Below, piece after piece: positions 51,025-58,348 of a stretch of 58,348 nucleotides of DNA. Position 1 is the first letter of the stretch. The number at the start of each line of letters is the position of its first letter. The notes under the pieces are model-generated. The model was not told the origin of the DNA and did no database searches. It saw nothing but the letters and a program-made list of their open reading frames with translations. The stretch comes from Acidobacteria bacterium UBA2161 (GTDB taxonomy: Bacteria; Acidobacteriota; Vicinamibacteria; Vicinamibacterales; UBA823). The DNA lies in the NCBI GenBank assembly GCA_002328835.1, contig DCWN01000034.1, positions 1 through 58,348 on the forward strand, in the 5' to 3' direction. The translations under genes were made by a program, and so were the position numbers.

Positions 51025-51855
51025 TCACCGCACCTCCCGTTCCAGCTTCGGATCGAGCGCGTCGCGCAGACCGTCGCCGACGATACTGAAGCTCAGGACG
51101 ACGGCGGTAATCGCCACGCCGGGCGCCACCGCGGCGATCGGCGTGCTCCGCAGCAGCTCCCGCCCCTTCGACAGCATCGCGCCCCACTCGGGGTCGGGGG
51201 GCTGCACCCCCAGGCCAAGAAACGACAGGCCCGAGGCGATGAGGATCGCCGTCCCAAGCATGATCGTCGCGTGCACGACGATCGGCGAGAGACAGTTCGG
51301 CACGATGTGGCGGAGCACGAGGCGGGGATGCGACGCGCCCAGCGCCCGGCCCGCGCTGACAAAGTCCGTTTCGATGACGGCGAGCGCCGCACCACGCACA
51401 ATCCGGGCGAACTGCGGCACGCTGTAGACGACCACGGCGATGATCGTGTTGATGATCCCCTCGCCCAACACGGCGATGATCGCGATCGCCAGCAGGATGT
51501 CGGGGAAGGCGAGCAGCATATCGACGACCCGCATCAGGAATGCATCGACGATGCCCCGGCTGTAGGCCGCCACAAGGCCGATCGCCATGCCAATGAGGAG
51601 CCCGAGCACCACGCTGGTCACGCTGATCGTCAGTGACACGCGCGCCCCGTAGATCATCCGGCTGAGATTATCCCGGCCCAGATGGTCGGTCCCGAGCGGA
51701 TGCGCCCAACTCGACGATTCGTAGTTCGAGAACAGATCCTGCGCCAGGGGATCGTGGGGCGCCAACACGGGACCGACGATGGCCACCGCGATGAAGAGCG
51801 CGATCACCGTGGCCCCGCCGACTGCCGCTGTGTTCGCCCGGAATCGCTGCAGCAT
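51025..51855 (-). CDS. Peptide/nickel-type ABC transporter permease (DppC-like)
   Basis: The 276-residue membrane protein has the N-terminal GATVIALFIAVAIVGPVLAP, the HPLGTDHLGRDNLSRMIYG motif of DppC-type permeases, and RAFP-like EAA loop region ASGLSFLGLGVQPPDPEWGAML. It pairs with the DppB-like permease encoded 11 bases upstream. No ATP-binding subunits are present in the operon, so they must be supplied from elsewhere. The downstream sulfatase starts after one base. Confidence 0.9.
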   Translation of the reverse strand: MLQRFRANTAAVGGATVIALFIAVAIVGPVLAPHDPLAQDLFSNYESSSWAHPLGTDHLGRDNLSRMIYGARVSLTISVTSVVLGLLIGMAIGLVAAYSRGIVDAFLMRVVDMLLAFPDILLAIAIIAVLGEGIINTIIAVVVYSVPQFARIVRGAALAVIETDFVSAGRALGASHPRLVLRHIVPNCLSPIVVHATIMLGTAILIASGLSFLGLGVQPPDPEWGAMLSKGRELLRSTPIAAVAPGVAITAVVLSFSIVGDGLRDALDPKLEREVR

Positions 51856-51866
51856 GCGCGCTCCGC

Positions 51867-52808
51867 TCAGGCCGGTCGCAGCCTCGGATCGACGACGCCG
51901 TAGACCAGGTCGACCAGCAGGTTGGTCAGGACGAACACGGTCGCCACGACCAGCACCGATCCCTGCAGCAGGGGAAAGTCCCGGTTGAGCACCGCCTCCA
52001 CGATCATCCGCCCCATGCCCGGAATGGCGAAGACGCTCTCCACGAGCACCGTGCCCGCGAGCAGGCCGCCGAACCGGAGCCCGATGAGGCTGACGATCGG
52101 GATGAGGGTATTCCGCAGCGCGTGCTTGTAGACGACCACCACCTCGACCAGGCCCTTCGCGCGCGCGGTCCGGATGTACTCCTGGCGCAGTACCTCCAGC
52201 ATCGTCGACCGCGTCATGCGGGCGATGAGGCCAGCTGATTGCATGCCGAGCGTCAGGATCGGCAAGACATAGTGCAGCGGCGTGCCGACCCCGATCGACG
52301 GCAACAGGCCCAATTCGAGCGAGAACAGGAGCATCAACATCAGGGCCAGCCAGTACGACGGCGTCGACACCGCCACCAGCGTCAGCACCATGATGAGGTT
52401 GTCCCAGAGGCGGTTGTGGTGGACCGCCGCCGTGACCCCGACCAGGAGCCCGAGCAGCGCGGCCAGCAGCGTCCCGCCCAGGGCGATTCGGAAGGTGTGG
52501 GGAAACCGCTCGACGATCTCTTGCGCCACCGGCCGGCCGGTTCGAATCGACTCGCCCAGGTCCCCCTGTACCGCACCACTCAAGAACCGCCAGAACTGCT
52601 GCTGGAGCGGTAGGTCGAGTCCCAGCTCCGTCCGAATCCGCTCGACCACTTCCGGGCTCGACTCCAGGCCAGCCGCGATGACCGCCGGGTCGCCGGGAAT
52701 GAAGTGGACGACGAGAAAGACGAGCAGCGAGATGCCGAACAGGACGGGCACGACGTGCACCAGCGCACGCGCGACGTGACGCCCGAACGCGGCGAGGGCG
52801 GCGGTCAC
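51867..52808 (-). CDS. Peptide/nickel-type ABC transporter permease (DppB-like)
   Basis: The 313-residue protein has LVHVVPVLFGISLLVFLVVHFIPGDP, RTELGLDLPLQQQFWRFLSG, RTARAKGLVEVVVVYKHALRNTLIP (EAA-like loop) and GTVLVESVFAIPGMGRMIVEAV, the standard DppB/OppB signatures. It has six helices. GTG 52808 overlaps the stop codon of the upstream binding protein gene by four bases (GTGA). It forms a heterodimeric channel with the next gene product for oligopeptides or similar solutes. Confidence 0.92.
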   Translation of the reverse strand: MTAALAAFGRHVARALVHVVPVLFGISLLVFLVVHFIPGDPAVIAAGLESSPEVVERIRTELGLDLPLQQQFWRFLSGAVQGDLGESIRTGRPVAQEIVERFPHTFRIALGGTLLAALLGLLVGVTAAVHHNRLWDNLIMVLTLVAVSTPSYWLALMLMLLFSLELGLLPSIGVGTPLHYVLPILTLGMQSAGLIARMTRSTMLEVLRQEYIRTARAKGLVEVVVVYKHALRNTLIPIVSLIGLRFGGLLAGTVLVESVFAIPGMGRMIVEAVLNRDFPLLQGSVLVVATVFVLTNLLVDLVYGVVDPRLRPA

Positions 52809-54382
52809 TCTCTGAAGGCGGCCCGCTCGAATGTCACGACGCCGAGCGGCGATTGCGTGATGTTCACGACGCTACTCCGGGCGCCCAGGATGAAGTAGTT
52901 GTCGTAGAGCCAGACCGCCCCAGGATCCTCGAGGTACACGATCTCCTGCGCGCGGCGATACAGCGCCTGCCGGGCGTCGGGATCGGTCGCCCGCATCGCC
53001 TCCTGGATCACTCGATCGAACTCGGCGTTCGAGTAGTAGCCGTAGTTGTTCTCGTTCGTCGGATGGGTCAGGAAGATCGGCCGCAGCCCCCAATCGGCGT
53101 CGGCCGTCGAGGCCCCGGCGCCCATGATGAAGATCTCCTGTGGGTTGTTCTCGGGCAGCAGCCCTTCCCAGAACGCGACCATCGACCCCCAGTCCAACAC
53201 GTCGATGTCGACCTCGATGCCGACGTCGGCCAGCTGCGCCGCCATGACCTCGGCCAGCTCGACGCCCAGCAGGTATCGGGGCGTCGTCGAAATCGTCGTC
53301 GAGAAGCCGTCCGGATAGCCGGCCTCGGCCAGCAGCTGTCGCGCGCGATCCTGATCCTGGCTGATCTCGCCCAGCTCGGCGTATCCCCGCATGATCGGCG
53401 TAAGCGCGCCGGTCGACACCTCGGCCAACCCGGGCATCAGATTCTCGACGATGGCGCGCCGATCGATCGCATAGGAGATCGCCTGAACCACCCGCGGGTC
53501 GTCGAACGGCGGCCGCGCATGGTTGAATCTGAACTGCTGCGCGCCGATGCTCACGACCTTGTGCACGTCGATCGCGGCCTCCGCCTCAAGGCGGACGAGG
53601 TCCGTCGGCGGGATGTGCGTGATCACATCGACGTCGCCCGCCTCGAGGGCGATCACGCGCGACGCAGCCTCGGGAATCGGCCGATACTCGACCCGCCGCA
53701 GCGGCGGCGCCTCTCCCCAGTAGTCGTCGAAGCGTTCGAGGACGATCTCGAGATCCTTCGTCCACCTGACGACCCGGTACGGCCCCGTCCCGGACGTGGC
53801 CTCCGCGGAACGGCCGAACTCGCCGCCGTGGGTCGCCGCCGCCGCCGGGCTCAGGATCGCCGCCGACACGTGCGCCATCGTCGGCTCGAACGCCCCGAAC
53901 GGATACGCCGTAACGATATTCACCGTGTAGTCGTCGATGACCTCGACGTGATCGATCATCTCGAAGAGCGGCAACCGCTTGTGATTCTGCTCGGGGTCGA
54001 GGACGCGCGCGAAGTTGGCCCGCACGGCTTCCGCATCGAACCGCGAGCCGTCGTGGAACGTCACGCCTTCACGCAGAGAAAAGGTCCAGGTCACCTGATC
54101 CTCGGCGACCTCCCAGCGCTCGGCCAGGTGCGGGACGATGTTCATCTCCTGGTCGAACGTGATGAGCGTGTCGAACAGCATCAGGACGACCTGATCGGAC
54201 TGGCTGTCCGTCGTGTTGTGGGGATCGAGCACCGTGGCGTCCGCCGGCGCCGCAAAGACGAGGGTGTCGCGCGCCTCCGGAGCCGGTGCGCCGCCGCACC
54301 CAAGGCTCGCGCCCAGCAAGCCCAGCACCAGAACTGTCAGGGCTCCGCGCCGCCGGCCCGTGCCGCTCGAGGTCGCGATCAT
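52805..54382 (-). CDS. Peptide-binding lipoprotein of the ABC transporter (SBP family 5)
   Basis: The 525-residue protein has a lipoprotein signal (TVLVLGLLGASLGCGGAP, Cys about 30), TLVFAAPADATVLDPHNTTD, AERWEVAEDQVTWTFSLREG, a GTGPYRVVRW segment and VGIEVDIDVLDWGSMVAFWE, all typical of family 5 binding proteins for peptides, nickel or haem. The ATG at 54382 is supported by GGGGAG four bases upstream. A longer frame exists, but it is not expected to be translated. It leads the DppBC-sulfatase operon and is divergent from murQ. Confidence 0.9.
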   Translation of the reverse strand: MIATSSGTGRRRGALTVLVLGLLGASLGCGGAPAPEARDTLVFAAPADATVLDPHNTTDSQSDQVVLMLFDTLITFDQEMNIVPHLAERWEVAEDQVTWTFSLREGVTFHDGSRFDAEAVRANFARVLDPEQNHKRLPLFEMIDHVEVIDDYTVNIVTAYPFGAFEPTMAHVSAAILSPAAAATHGGEFGRSAEATSGTGPYRVVRWTKDLEIVLERFDDYWGEAPPLRRVEYRPIPEAASRVIALEAGDVDVITHIPPTDLVRLEAEAAIDVHKVVSIGAQQFRFNHARPPFDDPRVVQAISYAIDRRAIVENLMPGLAEVSTGALTPIMRGYAELGEISQDQDRARQLLAEAGYPDGFSTTISTTPRYLLGVELAEVMAAQLADVGIEVDIDVLDWGSMVAFWEGLLPENNPQEIFIMGAGASTADADWGLRPIFLTHPTNENNYGYYSNAEFDRVIQEAMRATDPDARQALYRRAQEIVYLEDPGAVWLYDNYFILGARSSVVNITQSPLGVVTFERAAFRE

Positions 54383-54503
54383 CACTCCCCTCTCCCCGCG
54401 ACCCTTCTCGGAGACCCGCGAGTTCGAGTAACCTTCTCTGAACGGCCTCAGACTAACATGCATACGCGGCCGGGACCGGCCACGCCAGCCGCCAATCGCG
54501 AAC

Positions 54504-55508
54504 ATGTCCGCCGATAGCAGGCGCCGCACCCGCCGCCGGCCCGTGACCTCCGAAGCTTCCAGTTCCAAGTGGCAGGCGCTGCCGACCGAAGCTATCAATC
54601 CAGCCAGCGTGGGGATCGACAAGGCGTCGACCACCGACATCGTCGACCTGATGGTCGCCGAAGACCGAAGGATCGTGAGCGCGGTCCACCGCGAGCGCGC
54701 GCGCATCGCCGTGGCCGTCGATCTGGTCACCGAGGCGCTCCGGAAGGGTGGGCGACTCGTCTTCGTCGGCGCGGGCACGAGCGGCCGACTCGGCGTGCTC
54801 GAAGCCGCCGAGATGTCACCGACCTTCGGCACCGCCTCGACGCTCGTCCAGGCGATCATGGCCGGCGGGCGCGAGGCGTTCTTCCGGTCGAAGGAGGCCC
54901 TGGACGACAGCTACGAGAGTGGTGTCCGGGCCGTTGCGCGAATCCGACCGACCAAGCGCGACGTCCTCATCGGGATCTCGGCCAGCGGGATGACGCCGTT
55001 CGTTCGTGGTGGCCTGACCCGCTCCCGCAAGGCCGGCGCCAAGACCGTCTTTGTCACCTGCTGGCCCGGCACCGAGTTACAGACCGTCGTCGACGTCACG
55101 ATCGCGCCGGCGGTCGGCGCCGAAGTCATCGCGGGCTCGACGCGGCTCAAGGCCGGAACCGCCACGAAGATGGTGCTCAACATGCTGACCACGATTCCGA
55201 TGGTCAGGCTCGGCAAGACCTACGGCAATCTCATGGTCGACGTGAAGACCGGGTCGCAGAAGCATCGCGACCGTGCCCGCCGGATCATCGGCCTCATCAC
55301 CGACCTGGAATACGACGATGCCGATGCGCTGCTGCATGATGCGCGCTGGAACATCAAGGCCGCGATCGTCATGCAGAAGACCGGCGACTCGTACGCCAAG
55401 GCGATGAGCCGCCTCAAGGCGGCTGGCGACTCCGTCGGCGACGCTATCGGCGAGGATGCCGAAGCTCGGCTCCGACAGGTGCTCGAAGCCGGCAAGTCAT
55501 CGCGTTGA
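54504..55508 (+). CDS. murQ: N-acetylmuramic acid 6-phosphate etherase
   Basis: The 334-residue enzyme cleaves the lactyl ether of MurNAc 6-phosphate to GlcNAc 6-phosphate in peptidoglycan recycling. It has TEAINPASVGIDKASTTDIV, FVGAGTSGRLGVLEAAEMSP, SIS-domain GISASGMTPFVRGGLT, and AGSTRLKAGTATKMVLNMLT. The family is about 300 residues; the extra length is an Arg-rich N terminus, so a start at GTG 54543 (VTSEASS) is possible. It is separated by 59 bases from the GHL10-like gene, which probably shares its transcript. Confidence 0.92.
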   Translation: MSADSRRRTRRRPVTSEASSSKWQALPTEAINPASVGIDKASTTDIVDLMVAEDRRIVSAVHRERARIAVAVDLVTEALRKGGRLVFVGAGTSGRLGVLEAAEMSPTFGTASTLVQAIMAGGREAFFRSKEALDDSYESGVRAVARIRPTKRDVLIGISASGMTPFVRGGLTRSRKAGAKTVFVTCWPGTELQTVVDVTIAPAVGAEVIAGSTRLKAGTATKMVLNMLTTIPMVRLGKTYGNLMVDVKTGSQKHRDRARRIIGLITDLEYDDADALLHDARWNIKAAIVMQKTGDSYAKAMSRLKAAGDSVGDAIGEDAEARLRQVLEAGKSSR

Positions 55509-55567
55509 CAGTGCGTCAGGCCGCTTGATAGACTCACTCGTTTCCTGTGCCTCCGCCGACGCTCCCC

Positions 55568-56818
55568 ATGGTCGTACGGTCCACCCGCGCCCTCGCCGCG
55601 CTCCTGCTGTCGTGCGCGGTGCTGCCGACCTCGGCGGCGGGCCAGTCCGCGGATGAAGTCCGGGCGCTCTGGGTGGTGCGCACCTCGCTCACCTCTCCCT
55701 CCTCGGTCGAAGCGATTGTCAGAACCGCCCGCGACCATGGGTTCAACACCGTGCTCGTCCAGGTGCGCGGTCGGGGTGACGCCTATTTCAACGGCGGCGT
55801 CGATCCGCGCGCCGCGGCGCTCGCGTTGCAGCCGGCGAGCTTCGACCCACTCCAGGCGCTGATCGCGTCGGCCCACGCCGAGGGCTTGCGGGTGCATGCG
55901 TGGGTCAACGTCAATCTCGTGGCCAGCGCCAACGACCTGCCGGCATCCCGCCAGCACATCGTGTACCGACATCCCGAATGGCTGATGGTCCCGCGTGACT
56001 TGGCGGAGCAACTGGCCACGATCGAACCGGACACCCCGACCTACCTCGGCAGGCTGTCGCGTTGGACGCGAGAACACGCCGACGCCGTCCAAGGCCTCTA
56101 TCTTTCGCCGCTGACGCCAGGCGCCGCGGAGTATACGGCCGAGGTCCTCGACGATCTGGCCGCGCGCTACCCGGTCGACGGCGTCCACCTCGACTACATC
56201 CGCTTCCCCGACGATCGCTTCGACTTCAGCCGGTCCGCCATGGAGGAGCTTCGTGCCGACGTCCGGCCGCGTCTGCCCGGCGAGGAACGCCTGCGCATGG
56301 ATGCCCGCGCCAGCGTCCGGCCCACGGTCTACGCCGACCGCTATCCCGAACGCTGGACCGCGCTGCGCCGCTCGCGGCTGACGTCGCTCCTGATGCGGCT
56401 CCGCACCGTCGTGAAGCGCCGTCGCCCCGACGCCATCTTCAGCGCGGCGCTCGTCCCCGACGAGGCCGACGCCCTGGCGCTCCGATTCCAGGATTGGCGG
56501 ACCTGGCTCGAAGGCGGCCTCCTCGATGTCGCCTGCCCGATGGCCTACACGCAGGACCCCGCCGTGTTCGAATCGCAGATTGCCGCCATTCGGGAGATCG
56601 CCACGTCGAACGGCCTCTGGGCTGGGATCGGGGCGTATCGCCTGTCACCCGGACAGACCATCGTCAACATTCGCGCGGCGCGCCGTCACCGCGCCGACGG
56701 CATCGTCCTCTTCTCGTACGACAGCCTGACCGATCCGGCACAGCACGGCGCTGACTACCTCGCCCAGGTCGCCGAAGCGGCCTTCGGCGTCAACACCGTC
56801 ACGGCCGGATCGCGGTAG
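55568..56818 (+). CDS. Exported GHL10/DUF187-type glycoside hydrolase-like protein
   Basis: The product (416 residues from ATG 55568; GTG 55547 is an alternative) has a signal peptide (ALAALLLSCAVLPTSAAGQS). A TIM-barrel of the glycosyl hydrolase-like 10 family follows, with EVRALWVVRTSLTSPSSVEA, FNTVLVQVRGRGDAYF, PVDGVHLDYIRFPDDRFDFS and a DVACPMAYTQDP motif. These enzymes act on extracellular glycans, probably peptidoglycan sugars, although activities are little known. Position between murQ and a symporter supports a cell-wall sugar role. Confidence 0.8.
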   Translation: MVVRSTRALAALLLSCAVLPTSAAGQSADEVRALWVVRTSLTSPSSVEAIVRTARDHGFNTVLVQVRGRGDAYFNGGVDPRAAALALQPASFDPLQALIASAHAEGLRVHAWVNVNLVASANDLPASRQHIVYRHPEWLMVPRDLAEQLATIEPDTPTYLGRLSRWTREHADAVQGLYLSPLTPGAAEYTAEVLDDLAARYPVDGVHLDYIRFPDDRFDFSRSAMEELRADVRPRLPGEERLRMDARASVRPTVYADRYPERWTALRRSRLTSLLMRLRTVVKRRRPDAIFSAALVPDEADALALRFQDWRTWLEGGLLDVACPMAYTQDPAVFESQIAAIREIATSNGLWAGIGAYRLSPGQTIVNIRAARRHRADGIVLFSYDSLTDPAQHGADYLAQVAEAAFGVNTVTAGSR

Positions 56819-56871
56819 CCCGCGGTCCACCGCGCTGCCCCACGGCGCCGGTGGCCCCTCGGCGATTCCCG

Positions 56872-58348
56872 ATGCGCGCACTGGATCTCATCGTCCTGGT
56901 CGCCTACCTACTCGGGACCATCCTGCTGGGCGCCTATTTCTCCCGGGCGCAGCGCGGCGTCCGCGACTACTTCATCACCGGGCGCCGGATCCCCTGGTGG
57001 GCGGTCATGGGCTCGATCGTCGCCACCGAGACCAGCACGGTCAGCTTGATCAGCGTGCCCGGCTTCGCCTACGGCGCCGATCTGACCTTCCTCCAGTTGG
57101 TCGTCGGCTATCTCTTCGGCCGGCTCGCGATCACCCTGCTGTTCATCCCAGCCTACTTTCGCGGCGACCTGCTGACCGTCTACGAGATCCTCGGCCGCCG
57201 CTTCGGCGACAGCGTGCGGCGACTCGCGTCGGCGCTGTTCCTCGTGACGCGAAGCCTCGCCGACGGCTTCCGCCTGTTCGCCACCGGGCTTGTCCTGTCC
57301 GCGCTTCTGCTCGTGATGCCAGGCACCAGCGCAATCGTCGCACGCTGGCTCCCAGGGCTGGAACCCACGACCGGACTGCTCGTCCTGTCCGTGCTGGCGA
57401 TCGCCGCCGTCACCATCGCCTACACGTTTCTGGGCGGGATGTCGGCCGTCATCTGGACCGACGTGATTCAGCTGGTCATCTACCTGATCGGCACCGGATT
57501 CGCCGCGACGATCGCCCTCGACCGGATCTCCGGAGGCTGGAACGAGGTCGCCCAGGTTGCCGGCACGGCCGGGAAATTCCGGCTCTTCGACTTCAGCCTG
57601 AGCCTCTCTCGCGACTACACGTTCTGGTCGGGGGTCATCGGCGGCGCCTTCCTCACGACCGCCACGCACGGGACCGATCAACTCATGGTGCAGCGGTACC
57701 TGTGCACCCGAGGACCTCGCCAGGCCACGACGGCGCTTCTCGTGAGCGGGGTTGTGGTGTTCGCACAGTTCGTCCTGTTCCTGCTCATCGGCGTGATGCT
57801 CTGGGTCTACTACACGACCTACGCGCCAGGTGACATCGCCGCATTCACGGTTGGTGGGGCCGTCCAGACCGACCGCATCCTGCCGCACTTCATCGTGACG
57901 CACTTTCCACCGGGGATCGTCGGCCTGGTCCTCGCCGCCATCTTCGCGGCCGCCATGTCCACGCTCTCCTCCTCGCTGAACTCGTCGTCGGCGGCTCTGC
58001 TCGCCGACTTCTACATGCCGTTGACGGGCCACGCCCGGTCCGAACGGCACTACCTGGCGGTCTCCCGCTGGGCCACCGTCGGCTGGGGCGTGGTCCAGCT
58101 CGGTGTCGCCATCGCCGCCATCGAGCTATCGACCCGCGTCGTCGACGAGGTGCTCGGCATCGCCTCATTCACCAACGGCGTGCTGCTCGGAACGTTTCTG
58201 CTCGGCACCTTGACGACGCGGATCGGACCCCGCGCCGCGCTGGTTGGCATCGTCGCCGGCATCCTGTTCATGCTCGGCATCCGAACGTTCACGCCGATCT
58301 CGTGGCAGTGGTACGTCCTCATCGGCTCGAGTGCGACGTTCGGAGCGG
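56872..58348 (+). CDS. Sodium:solute symporter family transporter (cut by the window end)
   Basis: The open frame from ATG 56872 runs off the right edge after 492 codons without a stop. It has many helices and the SSS hallmarks SIVATETSTVSLISVPGFAY in helix 2, AYTFLGGMSAVIWTDVIQLV, a TTATHGTDQLMVQRYLCTR motif and IFAAAMSTLSSSLNSSSAAL. SSS members import sugars, amino acids or sialic acid with Na+. Being next to murQ and a glycan hydrolase, it could carry a MurNAc- or GlcNAc-derived sugar. The true C terminus lies outside the window. Confidence 0.88.
   Translation, partial: MRALDLIVLVAYLLGTILLGAYFSRAQRGVRDYFITGRRIPWWAVMGSIVATETSTVSLISVPGFAYGADLTFLQLVVGYLFGRLAITLLFIPAYFRGDLLTVYEILGRRFGDSVRRLASALFLVTRSLADGFRLFATGLVLSALLLVMPGTSAIVARWLPGLEPTTGLLVLSVLAIAAVTIAYTFLGGMSAVIWTDVIQLVIYLIGTGFAATIALDRISGGWNEVAQVAGTAGKFRLFDFSLSLSRDYTFWSGVIGGAFLTTATHGTDQLMVQRYLCTRGPRQATTALLVSGVVVFAQFVLFLLIGVMLWVYYTTYAPGDIAAFTVGGAVQTDRILPHFIVTHFPPGIVGLVLAAIFAAAMSTLSSSLNSSSAALLADFYMPLTGHARSERHYLAVSRWATVGWGVVQLGVAIAAIELSTRVVDEVLGIASFTNGVLLGTFLLGTLTTRIGPRAALVGIVAGILFMLGIRTFTPISWQWYVLIGSSATFGA

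Overview
The window is a GC-rich bacterial chromosome segment of about 58 kb with tightly packed genes and many 1- to 4-nt start/stop overlaps. Its relics point to Acidobacteriota, probably a Vicinamibacteria-like lineage. These are the C-terminal tail of a MacB/FtsX-type permease, and TolB-like Ser/Thr-kinase tails of the 'WQVSTDGG ... LNWFEELKARV' type, both multicopy families in that phylum. The taxonomy is an inference from protein style, not from a marker gene. I see no rRNA, tRNA, CRISPR array or intact mobile element.

Layout. 1-2.8 kb is a scarred zone of broken genes: a permease tail, an exported HpcH/HpaI aldolase, a truncated cystathionine gamma-synthase, an N-terminal HsdR relic and kinase-tail relics. 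2.8-6.1 kb holds a dihaem cytochrome c and two exported beta-propellers. 6.2-11 kb is a mixture: PPi-type phosphofructokinase, a secreted three-repeat protein, a methyltransferase, an exported FAH-family hydrolase and a DinB-like protein.

11-23.5 kb is the most striking block. A corrinoid methyl-transfer operon (APC transporter, non-pyrrolysine MttB-family methyltransferase, corrinoid protein, RACo-type activator fused to a MetH-activation-like domain, homocysteine S-methyltransferase, unknown 110-aa protein) is divergent from a coupled operon (GcvT-like, two tandem phytoene-dehydrogenase-like flavoenzymes, arginine-deiminase/DDAH-superfamily hydrolase). It reads as a split methionine synthase whose methyl donor is a methylated amine instead of methyl-folate. 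The divergent operon could oxidise the remaining N-methyl groups into the folate pool.

23.5-26.7 kb carries two SDR dehydrogenases, a frameshifted tandem cupin and a small cytochrome. 26.7-36 kb is a nine-gene minus-strand operon (SIS-domain AgaS-like, two PfkB kinases, TctCBA transporter, Tat-exported glycosylasparaginase, Gfo/Idh/MocA oxidoreductase, TIM-barrel epimerase) that fits catabolism of a sugar-amino-acid conjugate. 36-38.2 kb encodes a DMT exporter, a secreted cyclophilin and a secreted cupin.

38.2-47.1 kb is a threonine/aspartate-family operon (hom, thrC, a TIGR00300/ornithine-cyclodeaminase-like gene, aspartate kinase, asd, then an NhaC-like antiporter and a 2-hydroxyacid dehydrogenase). 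It is preceded by a complete transcription attenuator: promoter, 35-codon Thr/Met-rich leader peptide, antiterminator pairing, and terminator with eight T. 47.1-58.3 kb has an HIBADH-family dehydrogenase, an operon of a peptide-type ABC importer (no ATPases) with two sulfatases, and murQ, a GHL10-like glycoside hydrolase and a sodium:solute symporter that runs off the window.
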